A DNA stretch of 40,532 nucleotides from assembly GCA_004558035.1 (NCBI GenBank), contig SFEJ01000018.1:1-40532 (forward strand), in the 5' to 3' direction. This DNA is from Opitutia bacterium (GTDB lineage: Bacteria > Verrucomicrobiota > Verrucomicrobiae > Opitutales > UBA953). Each line of letters begins with the position of its first letter. Within the stretch, counting starts at the first letter, position 1. A program made the position numbers and the translations under genes. Shown here one piece after another: positions 27,270 through 35,433 of this stretch. The notes under the pieces were generated by a model, which saw only the letters and a list, made by a program, of their open reading frames with translations, made no database searches and had not been told where the DNA came from.

Positions 27270-28460
27270 ATGATTTCAGAAAAACAGAACGGCGCGTCCC
27301 GCCGCTCGTCCTCCATCGAGCGGATTCTGGGACGCCTTGACGATTTGGATTCCACGAATCTGACGATTCTCGTGCAGCGGCTCGCGCGCGAACGCTCGCT
27401 GCTCGAGACGGTCTTCGACACGGTCGAGGAAGGCATTCTGGTCATCGACGCGGCGGGAACGGTCGATTACGCGAACCGCGCGGGCGCAGCGATCATCGGG
27501 CTGAACCCGAAGGACGTCGGCACCGCCGTGCTGTGGAAGCTCGTGCCGGACCTGGGGCGCTCGCTCGATTTTCTGCGCGAGGACGGTCCCGCGCCGAACG
27601 TCGCCCGCGACGTCGAGATCTTTTATCCCGAGCACCGCTGGGTGCGCCTGCAGATTTCCCGGCTGATGCTCGGCGGGGACGCGGCGCGCTTCGGCGTGAT
27701 CGTGCGCGACGTCACGGACGAGCGCGAGAACACGGAGGCGATGCTCGAGAGCGAGCGGATCAATTCGGTCTTCACGCTCGCGGCGAGCGTCGCGCACGAA
27801 ATCGGCAACCCGCTGAACTCGATGAAGATCCATTTGGAGCTGATGAAGCGCAAGCTCGCGAAGCTTGACGTTCCCGCGGAGAAGACGAAGGCGCTCAAAA
27901 ACTCCGTCGGCGTCTGCCTCGAGGAAATCGGGCGCCTCGACGAGATTCTGAAGAATTTTCTCGGCGCGATCCGCCCGCAGAAACCGATGCTCGCGAAGAC
28001 GAATCTCATGGAAATCGTCTTCGACGTGCTCGCGGTGCAGAAGGCGGAGCTGGAGAACCGGAACATCCGCTGTTCGGTGCGCCAGGGCAAGGAGCTTCCG
28101 GTTGTGCTCGGCGACGAGTCGCAGCTGCGGCAGCTGATCTTCAACGTGACGAAGAACGCGATGGAGGCGATGCAGGACGGCGGCTCGCTCGACCTCGCGG
28201 CGGACTGCGACGACGCGTTCGTCTATCTGCGCGTGCGCGACACGGGCTGCGGCATCGAGCGCGACGCGATTTCGCGGATCTACGAGCCGTTCTTCACGAC
28301 GAAGAAGGGCGGGCACGGGCTCGGCATGATGATCGTGATGCGCATCATGCGGGAACACGGCGGGCAGGTCGGCATCGACAGCACGCCGGGCGAAGGCACG
28401 CTCGTGACGCTGCAGTTCCCGCGCCCCGGCCGCCGCGCCCCGATGCTGAACGTGATTTAG
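27270..28460 (+). CDS. soluble PAS-containing histidine kinase (NtrB-like), orphan
   Basis: This 396-residue protein lacks membrane helices. A helical N-terminus is followed by a PAS domain (about 55-165; LLETVFDTVEEGILVID, ANRAGAAIIGLN). Next comes HisKA with the phosphorylated His in SVAHEIGNPLNSMKIHLEL near residue 176. The HATPase domain has LIFNVTKNAMEAM, DTGCGI and KGGHGLGMMIV. The AHEIGNPL box is typical of NtrB-type kinases that partner sigma-54 activators. No response regulator lies next to it, so the partner is elsewhere. An upstream open frame to 27102 runs through the repeat element; ATG 27270 is the sensible start. Ligand and target are unknown. Confidence 0.83.
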   Translation: MISEKQNGASRRSSSIERILGRLDDLDSTNLTILVQRLARERSLLETVFDTVEEGILVIDAAGTVDYANRAGAAIIGLNPKDVGTAVLWKLVPDLGRSLDFLREDGPAPNVARDVEIFYPEHRWVRLQISRLMLGGDAARFGVIVRDVTDERENTEAMLESERINSVFTLAASVAHEIGNPLNSMKIHLELMKRKLAKLDVPAEKTKALKNSVGVCLEEIGRLDEILKNFLGAIRPQKPMLAKTNLMEIVFDVLAVQKAELENRNIRCSVRQGKELPVVLGDESQLRQLIFNVTKNAMEAMQDGGSLDLAADCDDAFVYLRVRDTGCGIERDAISRIYEPFFTTKKGGHGLGMMIVMRIMREHGGQVGIDSTPGEGTLVTLQFPRPGRRAPMLNVI

Positions 28461-28546
28461 ACCGAGGCGGGAACGCGCTTCTCGCCCGGCGCGCGCGGAG
28501 CGAAGTTCTTGCGGGGAGGCGGGCGAAGTGGTAGCCTCGCGGCGTT

Positions 28547-29359
28547 ATGAAAATCGCCGTCATCGGAAGCGGAAACATGGGCGGAGCGATCGCCCGCGGC
28601 CTCGCCGGAAAGGGAATCGTTCCCGCCGCGCAAATCACCTGCACCGCGCGGACGCGCTCGACGCTCGACGCGCTCGCGCGCGACGTGCCCGGCGTCGGCG
28701 TCTCGCTCGACAACGCCGCCGCCGTCGCCGACGCGGATTGGGTCTTTCTCTGCGTGAAGCCGTGGCTCGTCGAATCCGTCTGCCGCGAAATCCGCGACGC
28801 GCTTCCCGCGGGAGCCGCCGTCGCGAGCGTCGCCGCCGGGGTTTCGCTCGGCGAGCTCGAACGGGCGCTCGACGGAGACGATCCGACGCGCCGCCGCGCG
28901 GTTTTCCGCGTCATGCCCAACACCGCCGCCGTCTGCGGCGAAAGCGCGACGTTCGTCTCGGCGGCGGAGGACGCGCCGCGGGAACGCCTCGCCGAGCTCC
29001 GCGGAATCCTGGACGCGCTCGGCGAGACGCGCGTCGTTCCCGAAGCGAAGATGGCGGCCGCCGCCGCGCTCGCGTCGTGCGGAATCGCCTTCGCGATGCG
29101 CTACGTCCGCGCGGCGTGCGAGGGGGGCGTCGAGCTCGGCTTTTATCCGGACGAGGCGCGCGAAATCGTGCTGCGCACGCTGCGCGGCGCCGTCGCCGTG
29201 CTGGAGCGGAGCGGGGCGCACCCCGAAGCGGAAATCGACCGCGTGACGACGCCCGGCGGCGTGACCATCCGCGGGCTCAACGCGATGGAGGCGGCGGGCT
29301 TCACGAACGCGGTCGTCGCCGGTCTGCGCGCCGCGGCGGGAAAAGCAAGTGACAGGTGA
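28547..29359 (+). CDS. proC: pyrroline-5-carboxylate reductase
   Basis: This 270-residue enzyme reduces pyrroline-5-carboxylate to proline with NAD(P)H, the last step of the pathway. The N-terminal Rossmann fold is IAVIGSGNMGGAIARGL at residues 3-19. VMPNTAAVCGE marks the end of the coenzyme domain. The C-terminal helical domain has TTPGGVTIRGLNAME, the family signature near 240. The length is typical. It is the first gene of proC-proB-proA, with 39 bases before proB. Its position directly after the kinase gene (86 bases) may allow readthrough. Confidence 0.95.
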   Translation: MKIAVIGSGNMGGAIARGLAGKGIVPAAQITCTARTRSTLDALARDVPGVGVSLDNAAAVADADWVFLCVKPWLVESVCREIRDALPAGAAVASVAAGVSLGELERALDGDDPTRRRAVFRVMPNTAAVCGESATFVSAAEDAPRERLAELRGILDALGETRVVPEAKMAAAAALASCGIAFAMRYVRAACEGGVELGFYPDEAREIVLRTLRGAVAVLERSGAHPEAEIDRVTTPGGVTIRGLNAMEAAGFTNAVVAGLRAAAGKASDR

Positions 29360-29398
29360 CAAGAGAACACCGAAAACAGGAATCCAGGCTCTTTCAGC

Positions 29399-30460
29399 AT
29401 GAAACGCATCACGGTAAAAATCGGTTCCAACGTGCTCGCGCGCGCCGACGGCACGCTCGACGTCACGCGCATGTCCGCGCTCGTCGATCAGGTCGTCGCG
29501 CTGAACCGGCGCGGCGTGCAGGTCGTCGTCGTCTCCTCCGGCGCGGTCGCGTCGGGGCGCAGCGAGCTGAGCGTTCCCGCGGATTCGCTGGACGCGGTCT
29601 CCGCGCGCCAGCTCTTTTCCGCCGTCGGCCAGGCGAAGCTGATGAACCGCTATTTCGACTTCTTCCGCGGGAACGGCAGCGCCTGCGGGCAGGTGCTCAC
29701 GACGAAGGAATTTTTCGCGACGCGCTCGCACTACGACAACCAGAAGCGCTGCATGGAAGTGATGCTCGCCAACGGCGTCGTGCCCGTCGTGAACGAGAAC
29801 GACACGATCTCCGTCACCGAGCTGATGTTCACGGACAACGACGAGCTTTCCGGCCTCGTCGCGCGGATGACGGAGTCCGACATGCTCGTCATTCTCTCGA
29901 ACGTCGCCGGCATCTTCGACGGCGATCCCGCGGCGCCGGGCTCGCGCGTGATCCGCGAAATCCGTCCCGACGACGCCGACCTTTCCGTCTGCGTGACGCG
30001 CGGCAAGTCGCAGTTCGGGCGCGGCGGAATGCTGACGAAATGCGGTATCGCCCGCCGCGTCGCCGCCGAGGGCATTCCCGTCGTCATCGCCGACGGCAAG
30101 GCGGAGAACATTCTGCTGCGCCTTCTCGACGATCCCGCGGGAACGCTCTGCACGCGCTTCGTTCCCGCGCCGAAGCCGCCGCGCGGAGCCGACGCGCCCG
30201 CGTGCCGCGAAATCGTCGTCTCCGACGCCGCGCTCGCCGAGCTCCGCGCCGGGCGCCCGCGCAGTCTGCGTTCCGACGACGTCCTGCGCTGCTGCGGCGA
30301 GTTCTTCCGCGACGAGCTCGTGCGCGTGCTGAACGCGGACGGCGCCGTCATCGGCTACGGCAAGGCGCTCTGCAGCGGCGCGGAGCTGCTTTCGCTGCTC
30401 GAAAATCCGCACGCCGAAGCGCGCGAGATCGTTCATTACGACTACCTTTTCCTGGACTGA
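29399..30460 (+). CDS. proB: glutamate 5-kinase
   Basis: This amino-acid kinase of 353 residues phosphorylates glutamate at the gamma carboxyl, committing it to proline. It opens with KRITVKIGSNVLA, followed by VVVVSSGAVASGR and VVNENDTISVTEL, then FTDNDELSGLVARM and the nucleotide-binding GRGGMLTKCGIARR. The C-terminal 85 residues form a PUA-like domain as in E. coli ProB, which is linked to proline feedback there. ATG 29399 starts just before the KRITVKIGS motif. The stop is 6 bases before proA. Confidence 0.95.
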   Translation: MKRITVKIGSNVLARADGTLDVTRMSALVDQVVALNRRGVQVVVVSSGAVASGRSELSVPADSLDAVSARQLFSAVGQAKLMNRYFDFFRGNGSACGQVLTTKEFFATRSHYDNQKRCMEVMLANGVVPVVNENDTISVTELMFTDNDELSGLVARMTESDMLVILSNVAGIFDGDPAAPGSRVIREIRPDDADLSVCVTRGKSQFGRGGMLTKCGIARRVAAEGIPVVIADGKAENILLRLLDDPAGTLCTRFVPAPKPPRGADAPACREIVVSDAALAELRAGRPRSLRSDDVLRCCGEFFRDELVRVLNADGAVIGYGKALCSGAELLSLLENPHAEAREIVHYDYLFLD

Positions 30461-30466
30461 AACGCC

Positions 30467-31732
30467 ATGCCGACGACCGAAGAAATCTGCGAAAAAATTT
30501 TCGACGAAGCCCGCGCCGCGTGCGTGAAGATCGCGTGCGCGGACGACGCGACGCGCTCGGCGGCGATCCGCGCCGTCGCCGACGCCGTCGAGGCGCGCGC
30601 GGAAACGATTCTCGCCGCCAACGCCGAGGACTGCGCGCGCATGTCGCGCGACGATCCGAAATACGACCGCCTGCTGCTGACGCGGGAACGCCTCGCCGCG
30701 ATCGCCGAAGACATGCGCCGCGTCGCCGCGCTCCCGTCGCCGCTCGGCAAGGTGATTTACGAGGACGTCCGCCCGAACGGCCTGCGCATCCGCAGATGGA
30801 CGGTGCCCGTCGGCGTGATCGGCGTAATTTACGAAGCGCGCCCGAACGTGACGCTCGACGTCTTTTCGCTGTGCCTGAAGAGCGGGAACGTCTGCCTGCT
30901 CAAGGGCTCCCGCGACGCGGAGGCGACGAACGCCGCGCTCGCCGGAATCGTCCGCGAAACGCTGGAGCGGAGCGGCGTTCCCGCGGCGGCGTGCGCGCTG
31001 CTGCCGACACCGCGCGAGGCGACGTTCGCGCTGCTGCACGCGGTCGGGCGCGTCGATCTGGCGATTCCCCGCGGCTCGCGTGCGCTGATCGATTTCGTGC
31101 GCGAGAACGCGCGCGTTCCCGTCATCGAGACGGGCGCGGGCATCTGCCACGCGTATTTCGACGCGTCGGGCGACGTCGCGAAAGGGCGCGAAATCGTCTT
31201 CAACGCGAAGACGCGCCGCGTCGGCGTCTGCAACGCGCTGGACTGTCTGCTCGTCCACGCCGCGCGCGTCGCGGATCTGCCCGAGCTCTGCGGGAAGCTC
31301 GCCGAAAAGAACGTCGAGATCTTCGCCGACGAGACGGCTTTCGCCGCGCTCGCGGGAACGTATCCGGAACGCCTGCTGCGCCGCGCGACGCCGGAGAGCT
31401 TCGGCACCGAATTTCTGGACTACAAGATGAGCGTCCGCGTCGTCGCCTCGATCGACGAGGCGCTCGCGCACGTCGCGCGCTTCGGCTCGCGCCACAGCGA
31501 GGCGATCGTCGCCGAGGATCCCGCCGCGATCGCGCGTTTCCAGCGCGAGGCGGACGCCGCCTGCGTTTACGCGAACGCCTCGACGGCGTTCACCGACGGC
31601 GGGCAGTTCGGCTTCGGCGCCGAAATCGGCATTTCCACGCAGAAGCTCCACGCGCGCGGTCCGATGGGGCTGGAGGCGCTCACGACCTACAAATACCTCA
31701 TCGACGGCACGGGGCAGGTCCGCCTGGCGTGA
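30467..31732 (+). CDS. proA: gamma-glutamyl phosphate reductase
   Basis: This 421-residue aldehyde-dehydrogenase-fold enzyme reduces glutamyl 5-phosphate to the semialdehyde, which cyclises to the ProC substrate. It has VGVIGVIYEARPNVTLDV, KSGNVCLLKGSRDA and VPVIETGAGICHAYFD. The catalytic Cys is in RRVGVCNALDCLLVH near residue 254. The C-terminal GPMGLEALTTYKYLIDGTG is a ProA signature. Length is normal (about 415-420). It begins 6 bases after proB, completing a three-gene proline operon. Confidence 0.95.
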   Translation: MPTTEEICEKIFDEARAACVKIACADDATRSAAIRAVADAVEARAETILAANAEDCARMSRDDPKYDRLLLTRERLAAIAEDMRRVAALPSPLGKVIYEDVRPNGLRIRRWTVPVGVIGVIYEARPNVTLDVFSLCLKSGNVCLLKGSRDAEATNAALAGIVRETLERSGVPAAACALLPTPREATFALLHAVGRVDLAIPRGSRALIDFVRENARVPVIETGAGICHAYFDASGDVAKGREIVFNAKTRRVGVCNALDCLLVHAARVADLPELCGKLAEKNVEIFADETAFAALAGTYPERLLRRATPESFGTEFLDYKMSVRVVASIDEALAHVARFGSRHSEAIVAEDPAAIARFQREADAACVYANASTAFTDGGQFGFGAEIGISTQKLHARGPMGLEALTTYKYLIDGTGQVRLA

Positions 31733-31756
31733 GGCGTTCCCGCCGAAAATCCGGAA

Positions 31757-31787
31757 ACTCACCACCTCATAACCTTCATAACCTTTC
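31757..31787. repeat. Half copy of the octamer repeat arm before dxr
   Basis: CCTCATAA and CCTTCATAA units identical to the arm units of the 18.9 and 27.1 kb elements occur here without the core or the opposite arm. The stretch occupies the 62-base gap between proA and the dxr start. Confidence 0.65.
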
Positions 31788-31794
31788 TTCCTCC

Positions 31795-32967
31795 ATGCGA
31801 AAAATCATTCTACTGGGCGCGACGGGCTCCATCGGGAAAAGCACGCTCGAAGTCGTCGACGCGCACCGCGACGCCGTCGAGCTCGTCGGCGTCGCCGCGA
31901 ACGTGCGCTGGCGCGAACTCGCCGCGATCGCGAAAAAATACGGCGTGAAGAACGTCGCGATCTTCGACGAAACCGCCGCCGCGGAAGCGCGCGCCTCCGG
32001 AGACTTTCCCGCGGGAACGCGCTTTTTCGTCGGCGCCGAGGGGCTGGAGGAAATCGCGACGCTCGCCGAGGCGAATCTCGTGATCACCGCCGTCGTCGGC
32101 ACGCTCGGGCTGAAACCGACGCTCGCGGCGATCCGCGCGGGCAAGGACGTCGCCGTCGCGAGCAAGGAAATCCTCGTGCTCGCGGGGCGCTTCGTCATGG
32201 CGGCGGCGCGGGAACGCGGCGTGAAGATTCTGCCGATGGACAGCGAGCACAACGCGATTTTCCAGTGCATCGGCTCCGAGCCCGCGCGGCGCGTGGACCG
32301 CATCATCCTCACCGCGAGCGGCGGCGCCTTCCGCGACTTCACGCTCGAGCAGATGGCGAAGGTCTCGCCCGCCGACGCGCTGACGAATCCCAACTGGAGC
32401 ATGGGGCCGAAGGTCACCGTCGATTCCTCGAGCATGGCGAACAAAGGGCTCGAGCTCATCGAGGCGACGTGGCTTTTCGACGTTCCCGAATCGCGCATCG
32501 ACATCGTCGTGCATCCGCAGAGCGTCGTGCATTCGATGGTGAAGTTCACGGACGGCTCGATCCTCGCGCAGCTCGCGCCGCCGTCGATGACGTTCCCGAT
32601 TCAGCACTGCATCTTCTGGCCGGAACGCCCGGCGGGAACGCGCCCGTCGCTCGATTTTTCGCGGGCGCTCTCGCTCGAGTTCCGCGCGCCGGACTACGAA
32701 AAATACAAGTGTCTGCGGCTCGCGCGCGCCTGTTCCCGCGCGGGCGGCGTCGCTCCCGCCGTCTTCAACGCCGCGAACGAAGTCGCGGTCGCCGCCTTCC
32801 TCGACGAAAAAATCCCCTACCTCGCGATTCCGGAAATCATCGAGAGCGCGCTGGCGAAAATCCCCGCCCGCGAACCCGCCGACCTGAACGACGTGCTCGC
32901 CGCGGACGCGCTCGCCCGCCGCGTTGCCGCCGAAGAAACCCTCCGCGCCGCGAAGCCCGGAGCCTGA
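31795..32967 (+). CDS. dxr: 1-deoxy-D-xylulose 5-phosphate reductoisomerase
   Basis: This 390-residue enzyme converts DXP to MEP with NADPH, the committed step of non-mevalonate isoprenoid synthesis. The NADPH site is ILLGATGSIGKSTLEVVD at residues 5-22. AVASKEILVLAG follows, then the metal and substrate residues in MDSEHNAIFQC and the loop NPNWSMGPKVTVDSSSMANK. The C-terminal region has FNAANEVAVAAFLD. The open frame reaches back to 29356 as antisense and out-of-frame readthrough over the pro genes, so the ATG at 31795 is chosen. It is followed by a bidirectional terminator. Its product feeds the prenyl synthase at 7.3 kb. Confidence 0.95.
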   Translation: MRKIILLGATGSIGKSTLEVVDAHRDAVELVGVAANVRWRELAAIAKKYGVKNVAIFDETAAAEARASGDFPAGTRFFVGAEGLEEIATLAEANLVITAVVGTLGLKPTLAAIRAGKDVAVASKEILVLAGRFVMAAARERGVKILPMDSEHNAIFQCIGSEPARRVDRIILTASGGAFRDFTLEQMAKVSPADALTNPNWSMGPKVTVDSSSMANKGLELIEATWLFDVPESRIDIVVHPQSVVHSMVKFTDGSILAQLAPPSMTFPIQHCIFWPERPAGTRPSLDFSRALSLEFRAPDYEKYKCLRLARACSRAGGVAPAVFNAANEVAVAAFLDEKIPYLAIPEIIESALAKIPAREPADLNDVLAADALARRVAAEETLRAAKPGA

Positions 32968-32990
32968 GGCGCTCCGCCGCGTCGGACACG

Positions 32991-33030
32991 AAAAAAGCGT
33001 TCCCGCGAAAACTGCGGGAACGCTTTTTTT
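32991..33030. terminator. Bidirectional terminator made of an inverted pair of the iterated 9-mer
   Basis: A 16-bp perfect stem (six A, GCGTTCCCGC; then GCGGGAACGC, six T; 7-base loop) lies between the convergent dxr and the outer-membrane protein gene. It works on either strand because A and T runs flank the motif arms. Confidence 0.93.
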
Positions 33031-33051
33031 TGCGGACGTTCGCGGGAACGC

Positions 33052-34212
33052 TCAGAAGCGGATGCCGCCGCCGAACTGAATCACCGGATAGACATACATG
33101 TCGTTGAGGAAATCTGCGACAGTGCTGACGACATCGCGGACGTTTTTGTCGAGGTTGTTGAGGGTTTTCATGGCGTCCGTGTCGCCGGCCTCGGGAACGG
33201 CGGCGCCGGCAGCCCAATCTCCCGGATCGGAACCGATCCACGTGCCGTCGCGATAGAATTTAGGACGACCGGATTCCTTGTAGGAGCCTTCCCCAAGGTA
33301 AGCGATGCCGATGTCGATGGTGAAGAACAACGTGCGCGCCTGTCCGCCGTCCGTGGACCAGCCGAAACCGAGATAAGGCTGAATGTCGTTTTCCCATTCG
33401 CCGTCCATCAGATAGTCGGAGTAGACGTCGTATCGCGCGGGTGTCGGAACGCCTCCGACCGGCGTGTGGTAGGCCGTGGAGGTGCCGTGATATTTCGCTT
33501 CGATGCGGACGCGGGGATCCATGCGGATCAGACCCGCCGTGACGTGGAACTGCGATCCGCGCGGGTGCCAGTCGAAGAAGACACCGAAATTGTTGTTGTT
33601 TTTCCACGAGGTGTCGTAGGTCGCGTCGGAGAGCGTTCCTTTGTGGCTGATCTTGCCGCTGCCGTAGTGCGCGCGGATCTTGAAATACTTGTTGAACTCG
33701 TAGCCGACCTGAATGCCGAGACCGAGCGTGCCGATGTCCGGCGCGATCGTGACACCCCAGGCTTCGCCCCAGCCCCAGTCGGAGACGTCGTTGCGGTTTT
33801 CGTAGCTGAGGAAGAGCTTGTGCGCCTCGCCGAGCAGCTTTTCGACGGATTCGGTCTTTTCCGGGCTGTCCAGCGTTCCCGCCATGGTGTCCACGTAGTC
33901 GTCGCCGAAGACTTTGGCGATCGCGTCGCGGCGGCCTTCGCCTTCGGGGAATTTACGGTTGATCGCCGCGGCGATGTCGCGGAACTGTTCGTCCGGCGGG
34001 AGGTCTTCGAGCGTCCACGAGCTGAGCTCGAGTTCGTCGATGATGGCTTCGTCGGCTTCGATCGTCTGCTGCATCTTCTGAAGGGCGGCGACGGACATTT
34101 CCGTCTTCGCCGGCGGAAGATTCTGCGCTTCGCCGGAAGTCGGCGTCGCGGCGATCGCGGGAACGGTCATTGCCGCCGCGAGGAGCGCGGTCGGGAGGAG
34201 GACTGATTTCAT
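33052..34212 (-). CDS. predicted outer-membrane beta-barrel protein
   Basis: This 386-residue protein has a signal peptide (MKSVLLPTALLAAAMTVPAIA, cleavage near 21-22). It then has a helical, acidic periplasmic stretch to about residue 150. The C-terminal 230 residues are rich in alternating aromatic strands (LGLGIQVGYEFNKYFKIRAHY, FHVTAGLIRM, LFFTIDIGIAYLG) and end in Phe, as barrel proteins do for BamA recognition. No named family is recognised. The gene is monocistronic, with an AT-rich 100-base leader containing repeated TGACA/TTGAC words and the shared terminator downstream. Porin versus adhesin versus OmpW-like function cannot be decided. Confidence 0.7.
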   Translation of the reverse strand: MKSVLLPTALLAAAMTVPAIAATPTSGEAQNLPPAKTEMSVAALQKMQQTIEADEAIIDELELSSWTLEDLPPDEQFRDIAAAINRKFPEGEGRRDAIAKVFGDDYVDTMAGTLDSPEKTESVEKLLGEAHKLFLSYENRNDVSDWGWGEAWGVTIAPDIGTLGLGIQVGYEFNKYFKIRAHYGSGKISHKGTLSDATYDTSWKNNNNFGVFFDWHPRGSQFHVTAGLIRMDPRVRIEAKYHGTSTAYHTPVGGVPTPARYDVYSDYLMDGEWENDIQPYLGFGWSTDGGQARTLFFTIDIGIAYLGEGSYKESGRPKFYRDGTWIGSDPGDWAAGAAVPEAGDTDAMKTLNNLDKNVRDVVSTVADFLNDMYVYPVIQFGGGIRF

Positions 34213-34320
34213 AGGATCTTTTGGTTTCTGAGTGAAGATTTTAAAAAAAATCGTAATGAAAGTCTGACAAAGCTGACATATATTGTTTGACGGGTAAAGC
34301 CAAAAAAGTTTGACAGTGCG
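34213..34320 (-). promoter_or_regulatory. AT-rich leader and promoter region of the outer-membrane protein gene
   Basis: On the plus strand the words TCTGACA, GCTGACA, TTTGACG and TTTGACA occur in about 60 bases, with a GTCAAA inverted copy, around a TATAT stretch. This suggests repeated regulator or sigma sites for the minus-strand gene. Spacings are irregular and I cannot name the factor. Confidence 0.4.
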
Positions 34321-34361
34321 TCAAATTCCGGGCGGGGGGCGAAGAGCGTTTTCTGAAAACG

Positions 34362-34413
34362 ATTTTGCCGGAAGCCGCGGAAGTCTTCGCGCTTCCGCCG
34401 CTTCCGGCAAAAT
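34362..34413. repeat. Long hairpin downstream of kdsA
   Basis: The outer arms ATTTTGCCGGAAGC and GCTTCCGGCAAAAT are perfect 14-bp complements. An inner stem CGGAAG/CTTCCG continues the helix. No T run follows on either strand in the usual position, so it may be an RNA-stabilising or Rho-linked end rather than a classic terminator. It lies 26 bases past the kdsA stop. Confidence 0.6.
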
Positions 34414-34439
34414 TCCTGCGGGAACGTCTTCGAGGCTCT

Positions 34440-35276
34440 TCAGCCGACCTTGGAGACGGATTTGCCGACGAGTTCCCAGATCTTGAGGCAGTCGTCGAGC
34501 AGGTCGTCGAGCGCCGTGAGCGGGAGCTGCGTCGCGGAGTCGGAAATCGCCTTCGCCGGTTCGGGGTGCGTCTCGAGGAAGAGGCCGGATGCTCCCGCGG
34601 CGACGGCGGCGCGGGCGAGGGCGGGGACGAATTCGCGCTGCCCGCCGGAGGAACCCAGCAGCGCGCCCGGCAGCTGCACGCTGTGCGTGGCGTCCATGAT
34701 CGTGGGGCGGTTGAGGCGGTTCATGATCGGGAAGGAGCGCATGTCCACGACGAGATTCTGGTAGCCGAACGCGGTGCCGCGGTCGGTGAGCCAGATTTCG
34801 CGCGCGCCCGCGATGGAAAGCTTGTCGTTCACGTAGCGCATTTCCTGCGGGGAGAGGAACTGGCCTTTCTTGACGTTGACGCAGCGGCCGGTGTGCGCGG
34901 CGGCGACGAGCAGGTCCGTCTGCCGGCAGAGGAAGGCGGGAATTTGGAGCACGTCGCAGACCTGGCGGACCTTTTCGCACTGTTCCGGCAGGTGCACGTC
35001 GGTGAGGACGGGGAATTTGAATTCGCGTTTGACCATGGCGAGCAGTTCCAGCCCGGCTTCGAGCCCGGGACCGCGCGCGCCGTTGATGGAGGTGCGGTTC
35101 GCCTTGTCGAACGAGCCCTTGAAGACGATGTTGAGCTGCGGGAACTTCTGCCGCAGCACGTCGAGCTTTTCCGCGACGCGACGGCAGATGAATTCGTTTT
35201 CGAGAGAGCAGGGACCGGCGATGAGCAGGAATTTTTTGGAATCGTAAATCATGGGGAAAAACGTGAGGCCCTTCAT
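34440..35276 (-). CDS. kdsA: 3-deoxy-8-phosphooctulonate synthase (KDO-8-P synthase)
   Basis: This 278-residue enzyme condenses phosphoenolpyruvate and arabinose 5-phosphate to KDO 8-phosphate, an early step of lipopolysaccharide core synthesis. It has LLIAGPCSLENEF, FKGSFDKANRTS (PEP and phosphate residues), FPVLTDVHLPEQ, LCRQTDLLVAAAHTG and the GLFLETHPEP motif near 230. The family's metal-dependent form has an N-terminal Cys; here CSLEN carries a Cys at that region, but metal dependence is not certain. ATGs at 35276 and 35252 are both possible; neither has a strong ribosome site. It is divergent from purA. With the heptosyltransferase at 2.7 kb it shows the cell makes LPS. Confidence 0.95.
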   Translation of the reverse strand: MKGLTFFPMIYDSKKFLLIAGPCSLENEFICRRVAEKLDVLRQKFPQLNIVFKGSFDKANRTSINGARGPGLEAGLELLAMVKREFKFPVLTDVHLPEQCEKVRQVCDVLQIPAFLCRQTDLLVAAAHTGRCVNVKKGQFLSPQEMRYVNDKLSIAGAREIWLTDRGTAFGYQNLVVDMRSFPIMNRLNRPTIMDATHSVQLPGALLGSSGGQREFVPALARAAVAAGASGLFLETHPEPAKAISDSATQLPLTALDDLLDDCLKIWELVGKSVSKVG

Positions 35277-35433
35277 TTTCCAAAGAAGGCGCGCCGGCGC
35301 AACGACAAAAACGCGCGGGAACGCGGGCGTTTTCCTGCCGTCCGACGAAAATAGAATTCACACGGCGGGGGTTTTCGTCTATCTTCGCGGGAACACGTTT
35401 ATTTTCTCCGAACAAACCATTTTTTGAATCGCC

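Noticed and set aside
28457..31765. 1102-aa open frame on the minus strand
   Set aside because: It lies antisense to proC, proB and proA, which have full family motifs. High GC makes long antisense frames common, and its sequence is Arg/Ala/Asp low-complexity.
34213..34320. Pho box controlled by the PhoB homologue
   Set aside because: TGTCA words are present, but not in the 11-base direct-repeat spacing of known Pho boxes.
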